Shown here piece by piece: positions 57,261 to 64,000 of a stretch of DNA of 64,000 nucleotides. A program made the position numbers and the translations under genes. The notes under the pieces are model-generated. The model was given only the letters and a program-made list of their open reading frames with translations, was not told where the DNA came from and ran no database searches. Source of the DNA: Cryptomeria japonica. Lineage: Eukaryota > Streptophyta > Pinopsida > Cupressales > Cupressaceae. Every line of letters begins with the position of its first letter. Within the stretch, counting starts at the first letter, position 1. The stretch is from assembly GCF_030272615.1 (NCBI RefSeq), contig NC_081410.1, forward strand, positions 227,636,915 through 227,700,914, written 5' to 3'.

Positions 57261-58003
57261 TGCACTTTATGTGTTGTATCGTGCTTTGCCAAGGTAGTAT
57301 TCATGATGGTCTCTCTCACCTGGCTTGGATTATAAACGGGCTATGTTTTTTTCTTTGTTCATTTTTTCCTCTCCTTTATTCCAGTGGTTCTTCTCGTATG
57401 TTAAGATGTTTTGTTTCATACAAATGAATTTGTTAAGGCTTGGAAGATGGTGGTTGTCTTCGAGGTCTTGGAAATTGTAGGTGGTATGGTATATGTGGTG
57501 GTTTCTTATTTCTATTTTGCTTACTTGGCTATTTTTATGGGTTATTCTTTGGCTTGGCCTCATTTTGATTCCATCGGGTTTCCAGCTTCCCCTTCTCCTT
57601 CTTATATGGATTATTCTTTGTTTGCTCACGGTTCTTATCTTGGCAGGCTCACTTGTAGTGGTTTCTTTTCTTGTTCTTTGTCGCATGCTAATAAGTGGCT
57701 TGGAGACTTGTTCTTTGTAGACAAGGGTGGTTCGTGGACGTTTTTTTGTGCTAATCTTTCAATTTTAGGTGGCTGCTACTCTTCTCTCTGATCTGAATGA
57801 CAGATTATGCTTGTATGCCTCTCATGGCAGCTTCTTTTGTGTCTAATGAAAAGATTATGTAATATGGGGAGGGGTTTCGGTGGAATGTGCCTAGGTGACT
57901 TTTTGTAATGGGTAGGTAGGCTTTGTGTTATTAGAGCAATACTGAAAGGTTTTCTTACTGATTCTTTCCCTTTAGTGCTTATTGAACCAGACAGCTTGTA
58001 AAT

Positions 58004-58022
58004 ACACACACACACACACACA
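58004..58022. repeat. (AC)n microsatellite at LINE 3' end
   Basis: Nine to ten AC units followed by ATATATA, just before the LINE tail. Confidence 0.9.
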
Positions 58023-58399
58023 TATATAATTCAATGGTATATCCACTTTTATCAAAAAAATAAAAATAAATATATTAATGAAATCAAATATATTAAAAAT
58101 TATACTATTTGAAAAACTTCTAATAAGGACTAAATACATAAAGAAACTTCTAAATGAATTCATTTAACCCCCAAAAGCTAATGTAAAAGTGGTTTTTTAT
58201 CAATATTTTGATAGGTGTGAAGGAGAATCCATTGTAGATATGATTTAGAAGTTGAGAGGTTCTATCCAAGAAATTTTGATCTAACTCTCCTCAATTAATT
58301 ACTTCAAATGGGACCTCTTCAAGCTTAAATCATTATATTTTTAAAAAATGTATGATTTCAACAAAAACCAAGATGTACCAAAAGTGTAACCCGGTATTG

Positions 58400-58690
58400 T
58401 GGGGTCACCCGAGTTGGGGGGACCACTCAAAAACTTCGAAACAAATTAATTATAAACAACATCTAACCATTTTGCAACAATATTGGAAACACATCAACCA
58501 TTAACACATGAGCACAAGATTTACATGGAAAACCCAAACAGGAAAAAACTATGGTTATAATTAAATTCACAATATGGATAGAAATTATTATAATCTTTTA
58601 GTCTTACTGCCAAGGAGCAACAACACATCAATGGCATATAGAGAATATTGATTGAAACAAATTTACATAATGCTGCAACTGATGGTACAC
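58400..58690 (-). repeat. LTR fragment downstream of the dioxygenase gene
   Basis: A G-run (58435-58440) and TGGAAAACCCAAACAGGAAAAAACTATGG-type box (58531-58556) match the terminal layout of the minus-strand LTRs elsewhere in the window. No ends, primer site or coding part are visible. Confidence 0.45.
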
Positions 58691-58891
58691 AATATTTTTG
58701 TCTTAAGAAAATATTATTAATCCATGATCAATGTCTACAACAGTTTTTATTGGTTTAAAATTAAATTATTTAAATTGATACTTTGAAATACTTAAACTTG
58801 AGTTCATATGCATATCCACCAATATTATCAAATTCACAATTATTTGTATTCTACAACATTTTTTATAGTTTGAAAACTCTCTCCAAATTTC

Positions 58892-61789
58892 TTAACTTGT
58901 TATACTGTATGTCATCTTGATCCGCTCTTGTAAATAATCCCCACTACAAATTGGAGAGAACCTACATAAAAAGTAGAAACGTAAAAAAATCAATAGTAGT
59001 AAGTGCTTAGCAATTTGAAATGCAAAATAGTATCTTCGTAAACAACTTTTTGTATCTGTCAAGAATATCATATGAACTCATTTTGACATCAATTTAAAAA
59101 GTAAAAAGGTAATTCTCAATAAAAATATATATAATTATAATTCAATAAGGATGAATTTTTTACTATATATTTCTAATATTATGAACAATAAACTAAATTG
59201 CATCACACCTTGTAGGATTTGTTTCATTGCAACAACTTGGCAAGCATTCTACCAAACAATTGGCATTTGGATCTAGAAAAAATGCAACCTACAAAAGTAG
59301 ATGTTTTTGAGGAATTATAGAAAACGAAGGAAAAATATTAGACATCAAACTTACCTGAGGCCATTTTCAAATAAAATTAGTTTAATCGAATAAATTATAT
59401 ATTAACTTTTCTCAACATTTTATGGATGATTTATCTTTAGCAATAAATAAAATATGACAATATTTTCCAACAATATCTATGTAAATTACTTTTATATATT
59501 CTCAATTACTTTACTACTTACCGAATAACGCTCATGTCCATTAGTTACTACACGATGCAAAGTTGAACTGCACAATAGAATTTATACTAAGTGATAGCTA
59601 TTAAAAGGAGGGTATCATAACAAAAAATGTAATAGAATTTTACATTAACTAATGTTAAAAACAATAGACTCAAAATGTTGCTTGAATTGAAATCATACTT
59701 ATTAGAGATAAGAAACCCTTTACACAATAATATAAGGAACATTATTAATGTGATTTTATTTATTTAATCTAATTGTTATTTAAAATATGTAAAATCATGT
59801 ATTATTATGTAGCTTATGTTGGCATCATGGTGAAGGAATAAATGATTATCATTATATATCTTGGCTTGACATTGTGGTGAAGGATTGTGTATTCCTTTGT
59901 GTTCACATATTTGAATCTAAGAGGTAGTAGGGATCACTTTTTATTGAAAAATATATAAGGTTAATGGAACATTCATTTTCATCTAAAATTTTCGCATGAA
60001 AAACTTCATACGAAAAAAATTAGACCTACAAATTACTTTTAATTATATTTGTATATCTAAATGAGTTATTTGAATTCATTTTTAAATTGTTGCGTTGATT
60101 AAGTTAAGTTGGTTTTGATAGGATCATAAATCCAATACAAATTCATGGTTATTATTGTGTCATTATGACTATAATAAGTGTGATTTTGAATTCATTTTTT
60201 AATATATAAATTTCAATAACTAATTTTAAAATGTGATTTAAAAAAAAAATTATAAAGAAATTTGCAAAAATAATTAAGGATTTTTTTTTTGAAGCAAATA
60301 TATACTTTAATTTTTATGTAGTGTCATTTCACCTATAGAGGAATACATATATAGTTAAATAAATAATCATTTTTTAATATAAGTTAGAAATAGTTAGGAA
60401 AAGAAATCGAACAGTTTAGCTTGAATTCCCTTGAAATTAAATAATTGTATTTTAAGTGTCTCCAAAATATCTTCAAATTATTCAAATGTCAAAATTGAAC
60501 TAACAAAACAAATATTACAATAAACTTTTAAATTGATAAAGAAAAATGTGAAAAATACATTAAATGTGTTTTTTTTTTATTAAATATGCTTGTAAGGTTC
60601 CATCAACTAAAGATAAAATAAAATGCATTGAAAATATTTTATTAGAGGAAATAAAAATCATATTTAAAAGAATACTAAAGAAGCATTCAATTCAAACTTC
60701 TCTTAAGAAAGATCAAGTATATTAAAATTATTTTAAAATTTTCAACAAAGATAAAGGTTGGGATTTAAAGGATCCATAAAAATAAGATAAAACAAGACCT
60801 TTGCTCACAATTATATTATTTCATGTTTTTAAGATAATTTGATTTTAACTTAAATGTTTTGAAAGGAATAAATTTAAATTTTTTTATTTATCTAACGTGA
60901 TGTCAAAGGGCATCTTGTTAATCTTTTTATTTACTCTATTTTGATGTTCTTTACTAGATGCTTTTGTTGAGGATCTTTAGTCTAAATTCCAACATATTAA
61001 TTATTCTAATGATGGATTAAATTGAATGTTTAAAAATACAACTATATAAATTTGTTTCATTTTTTCAAAATAATGTTTTCCAATATTGAATATTATGAAA
61101 ACTTAAAATCTTTAATTTTTTTAATCAACATTTAAGCTTTTAATCATAGTCATAAAGTAAATAATCATACCGGAATAGGCAATTACTCCAACGCTCTAGC
61201 ATGTCACCAATGTTAATCACAAATGCCCTACAAATGAAAATGTTTCTCAAAGATTATGTTGTAAGACTATAAAAGTGCAACCTTCAAGGATAAATAATAA
61301 GACTAATAAATATTACCCTTTAAGGGGAGGTATATCTTCCCAATTTTGTGGTTTAACATCTTTGTTCCTGCAAATCTTCCAAATATGCCTATCTTAATAT
61401 ACTGTGTAAAAATATTTAAATATAAAATTATCAAAATATGGTATTTAATATTTTCAAAGCATGATCTACCTGGAGTCCTGCCATTCCATTTGTAGAAAGA
61501 AGAGTCAACATTCCATAGTCAGAATGAGCAGCAGCACCAATCATTTCATGGTCTAAATTAGGTTGTTTACCTAGCAATAAAAAATGAAAATAGGTCTACC
61601 TCAACAATTCTTATGCTAATAAATAAAATAATATGAAAATTATACATAAAAGGAGTCAGATAACAACTTGGATAATGCAGGAGCCGAGCAAAGGCTAATG
61701 GTTCATCCATCATTCCTGGTTTGTTGAAGAATGTCTCCTCTAAATTTAGGGCTACAGCAATTAATGAGACCAATCTCCTCCCAACATTT
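58892..61789 (-). CDS. 2-oxoglutarate/Fe(II)-dependent dioxygenase, 3' seven exons
   Basis: Exons, in gene order on the minus strand: 61789-61668, 61570-61470, 61375-61317, 61227-61171, 59567-59522, 59288-59209, 58961-58892 (TAA 58894-58892). All six introns are GT-AG and phases match, giving 177 residues without a stop. Landmarks are RRLVSLIAVALNLEE, HSDYGMLTLL (HxD iron ligands), ICRNKDVKPQNWEDIPP, AFVINIGDMLERWSN, STLHRVV (second iron His), HERYS (RxS, binds 2-oxoglutarate), AFFLDPN and CSGDYLQERIKMTYS. These are the C-terminal half of a plant DOXC-type soluble oxygenase; the substrate cannot be told. AATAAA (minus strand, 58746-58751) may be the poly(A) signal. The N-terminal half (about 150 residues) is not visible. 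It may lie right of the window beyond a transposon-filled intron, or be lost. Confidence 0.88.
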
Positions 61790-61934
61790 CTAAGTCAAAA
61801 ATAAAAACTTATAATCAAACATCATTTTATAGACAAAGAATGAAAAATGATTAGATATCTATTAAAGTCATTTCAAATTGATAAATTAATTCATAGATAC
61901 ATAAAATTTATATAATAATTCTAATTTTTCAGTC

Positions 61935-62243
61935 ATGATAACATTCTTCACGATTCCGGACACCCTGCAGTCCCCGAAGGTTTATAGCGCTACTGGTTTG
62001 GAGGGTATCGAATTTGACGAATAAATGAGCTATATTAAGGTGGTGTCGACAAAAAAGAAATCATAGCAAAAGCCTGGATTTACAACTCGCAATAGAGGGA
62101 AGGCAGACTGCAGCGGGCCACCCCGAAGTGTAGGAAGAAAATCTAACAGGTGGCAAAGAGAGCATGAGTGCATTTAGAACATAAGGGATGGATCATAGAA
62201 AATGATCCATGATAGTCTATTTAATTCCCCTAGTAAGAAATGA
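61935..62243 (+). pseudogene. LINE ORF1 C-terminal fragment
   Basis: The frame at 61935 reads PDTLQSPKVYSATGLEGIEF, then a STKKK and TTRNRGKADCSGPP segment and RKSNRWQREHEC. There are TAA/TAG stops at 62022, about 62070, about 62175 and about 62196 (most explainable as Gln codons). It ends at TGA 62241-62243, which overlaps the ORF2 ATG at 62240. The basic C-terminus fits ORF1. Confidence 0.55.
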
Positions 62244-63615
62244 AGATCCTATCTTGGAATATTAGAGGTCTTAACAGTAGTCATAAACAGGACATAGTCC
62301 GTAATATTGTTAGGGATCATAGACCGGATATTTTACTTATTCAAGAAACTAAAATGTCAAAAGATAAGGTGTAGAAAATTAAGTTTTCTAAATTTTGTGA
62401 ATCTCAAGGGAGCAACTCTAATGGGGCTTCTAGGGGAGTTGTTACTCTCTAGAATACTCAGTTTATTCATGGCACTCCTATCTATCATGATGGTAACCAT
62501 GTGGCAACCTTGTTTAAACATTCAAGGGATGGGTTCTCATGGATCCTATTTAATGTGTATGCTCCCAATAATAAAGTTTGTAGGAGAAAATTTTGGCTAA
62601 ATCTCTCTTCTTTTCGAAGTCGTTATCCCAATACTCCTTGGCTGGTAATGGGGGATTTTAATATCCCTCTTACAGAAGCTGAGAAATTTGGGGGATCCCA
62701 GATACAGAATGATAGCAAACTGGACTTAGTTGACTTCATCAATGGTCAAGGTCTGGTTGACTTGGATTTATTGGGAGCTTCCTTCACTTGGTCTAATCAT
62801 TGTGTTGGAGTTGACCTAATCCAAGTTGGGCTTAATAGGGCCTTGATCTCAGTTGAGTGGATCCAACATTATGTCTGTTCTCTAAATTCCATGGTTAGAA
62901 TCGAATCAAACCACTTTCATAAATGTTTGTTGGTTGAGCCTAAAAACGGTCTGTGAAGGAGGTTTCCTTTTAGATTTGAGAAAATGTGGCTTTCCCACCC
63001 AAACCTTTCCAGTAGTGTGAAGGATTGGTGGAATGTTCAAGTGGATGGTTCTGCTATGTCCCGGGTTGCTAAAATGTTAAGGCATGTTAAGGAGAGGGTT
63101 AAAAATTGGAATAGAGAAGTCTTTGGGGACATCTTCGTTCAGAAATATGCTATTTAGGAGGACTTGGGCCTGATCCAGGATAAAGTCCAAAATGAAGGTT
63201 ATGTGAATGATAATTTTGCTAAGGAAAGTGAGGTTCTATCCAAATACCACAATATTATTGCCCGGGAAGAGATCTTTTGGAGGCAGAGATCTAGATCCTT
63301 ATGGCTCAAGGAGGGTGAAAAAAATACAAGATTATTCCACATCTCTACCCTTAAACACAGGGCTGCAAATAGAATTGGCCACCTTGTGAAGAATGGGAGA
63401 AGAATTAATAATGAGGATGAAATAAGTGGAGTTGTTGTTGAGTTCTTTGTTGATCTTCTGAAGAAAGATACTTTATTAGACCCGAAGGCTCAAAATATGT
63501 TGGTTGATATCATACTTTAAGTCCTATCTGATAGCCAAAATCATAATATTATTGTCATTCCTTCTAAGGAGGAGATCAGGGAAAACTTTAAGAAAGCCCC
63601 CCCTGGACAAGGTGT
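62240..63615 (+). pseudogene. LINE ORF2 N-terminal part: endonuclease to RT start
   Basis: ATG 62240 starts MKILSWNIRGLN. Endonuclease landmarks are QETKMSKD, FNVYAPNNK and MGDFNIPLTEAEKFGG; the last SDH is SNH. The linker contains WRQRSRSLWLKEGEKNTRLF (63277-63336), usual before the RT. The frame has stops at about 62371, 62450, 62954, 63155 and 63518. It ends in KKAPPGQG at 63615, exactly where RT motif KAPGPDG should be, and passes into a tandem array. It is clearly related to, but distinct from, the LINE at 48930. Confidence 0.8.
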
Positions 63616-64000
63616 AAAAACCTGGCGAAAGTTGTATAATTCCGAGGAAAATTTTAATTTTACTGGCGAATTTTTGCGGTTTACGAAGAAAAATAATAAT
63701 CTCCATTGGCGAATTAGCCGTGATCGCTCAAAGTTTGTGAAAAATCCTGGCGAATTGTACTGTTTTTAAAACCCAAAAAATAATTGCATGGGCGAATGGT
63801 AATGTTTTTAAAACCAGAAAAATATTTGCATTGGCGATTTCAACCTATTTTCAAACCATAAAAATAAAATATTGGCGATTTCATGCTATTTTCAAACCAT
63901 AAAAATAAAATATTGGCGATTTCAAGCTATTTTCAAACCATAAAAATAAAATATTGGCGATTTCAAGCTATTTTCAAACCATAAAAATAAAATTTTGGTG
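63616..64000. repeat. 41-bp tandem array, running off the window
   Basis: TGGCGA boxes begin at 63623, 63664, 63717, 63748, 63790, 63832, 63873, 63914 and 63955, with TGGTG at 63996. From 63832 on, units are exactly 41 bp (TTGGCGATTTCAAGCTATTT, then TCAAACCATAAAAATAAAAT) and nearly identical. To the left they diverge (TGGCGAAT boxes, GTTTTTAAAACC cores). Confidence 0.9.

Larger units (their letters stand above)
48930..58066 (+). mobile_element. L1-type LINE, near full length, with nested insertion
   Basis: ORF1, ORF2 (endonuclease, RT, RNase H) and a long 3' UTR lie in order on the plus strand, ending ...CCACTTTTATCAAAAAAATA near 58066. About 8.1 kb remains after removing insertion C (50566-51585). 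No LTRs are present. I could not identify a target duplication. Stops and frameshifts make it inactive, but the catalytic RT box is intact. Confidence 0.85.
61930..63615 (+). mobile_element. 5'-truncated LINE in dioxygenase upstream DNA
   Basis: It starts abruptly within ORF1 near 61930 and carries ORF2 up to the beginning of the RT domain, where a tandem array replaces the rest. It lies antisense to the dioxygenase gene, just upstream of its first visible exon. Confidence 0.75.

Noticed and set aside
57411..57791. Open frames of 79-126 codons in the LINE 3' UTR, partly hydrophobic
   Set aside because: They overlap in several frames, are T/G-rich by composition, and lie after the ORF2 stop.
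1..64000. CRISPR arrays, rRNA or tRNA genes
   Set aside because: No spaced direct repeats of CRISPR type, no rRNA blocks and no tRNA cloverleaf were seen; tRNA-like matches are retrotransposon primer sites only.

Overview
This is a stretch of plant nuclear DNA, most likely from a gymnosperm (conifer-like). That assignment is an inference from long AT-rich spacers, retroelements nested inside one another, old elements decayed at CpG sites, and a host gene whose introns and flanks are loaded with transposons. There is no bacterial gene organisation. About nine tenths of the window is mobile DNA. I find one credible host gene, the 3' part of a 2-oxoglutarate/Fe(II) dioxygenase on the minus strand at 58892-61789.

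Layout. 1-5940 (+): 3' part of an LTR element with gag zinc knuckles and a long second ORF but no pol, interrupted by a solo LTR. 5941-8759 (-): gag, primer site and partial LTR of a Ty3/gypsy-type element, also holding a solo LTR. 8760-12937 (-): 3' LTR and pol of a Ty1/copia element, cut at its integrase by a CACTA-like terminus at 12938. 12938-15837: AT-rich non-coding DNA. 15838-23574 (+): a complete second copy of the pol-less family, with both LTRs, primer binding site and polypurine tract. 23575-24898: coiled-coil remnant and rearranged gag/LTR pieces. 24899-33914 (-): a nearly full-length, decayed copia element. 34049 to about 47105 (-): another copia element that lacks gag and protease. 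It contains a chromodomain Ty3/gypsy element (37509-44751, itself holding a solo LTR) and a short non-LTR insertion (44861-46361); a second short non-LTR insertion (47106-48502) lies in its LTR region. 48930-58066 (+): a large L1-type LINE with a third short non-LTR insertion. 58892-61789 (-): the dioxygenase gene. 61930-63615 (+): a 5'-truncated LINE. 63616-64000: a 41-bp tandem array running off the window.

Two things look new. First, the two pol-less LTR elements share a diverged ORF2 of more than 1,000 codons that I do not recognise. They also share a hairpin placed exactly at the gag stop codon, with a compensatory base-pair change between copies and a purine tract directly after it. They keep the cis signals of a copia element but must borrow reverse transcriptase and integrase. 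Second, three short non-LTR insertions have their own target-site duplications, a 5'-truncated ORF with charged and coiled-coil regions, and a related 3' end, but no reverse transcriptase. They look like non-autonomous, ORF1-only riders on the LINE machinery.

Almost every transposon ORF has premature stops, many of them CAG/CAA or TGG turned into TAG/TAA/TGA, as expected from methylcytosine deamination. The dioxygenase exons, by contrast, are free of stops, join in phase and keep all visible catalytic residues, so that gene may be functional if its 5' exons exist beyond the right edge.
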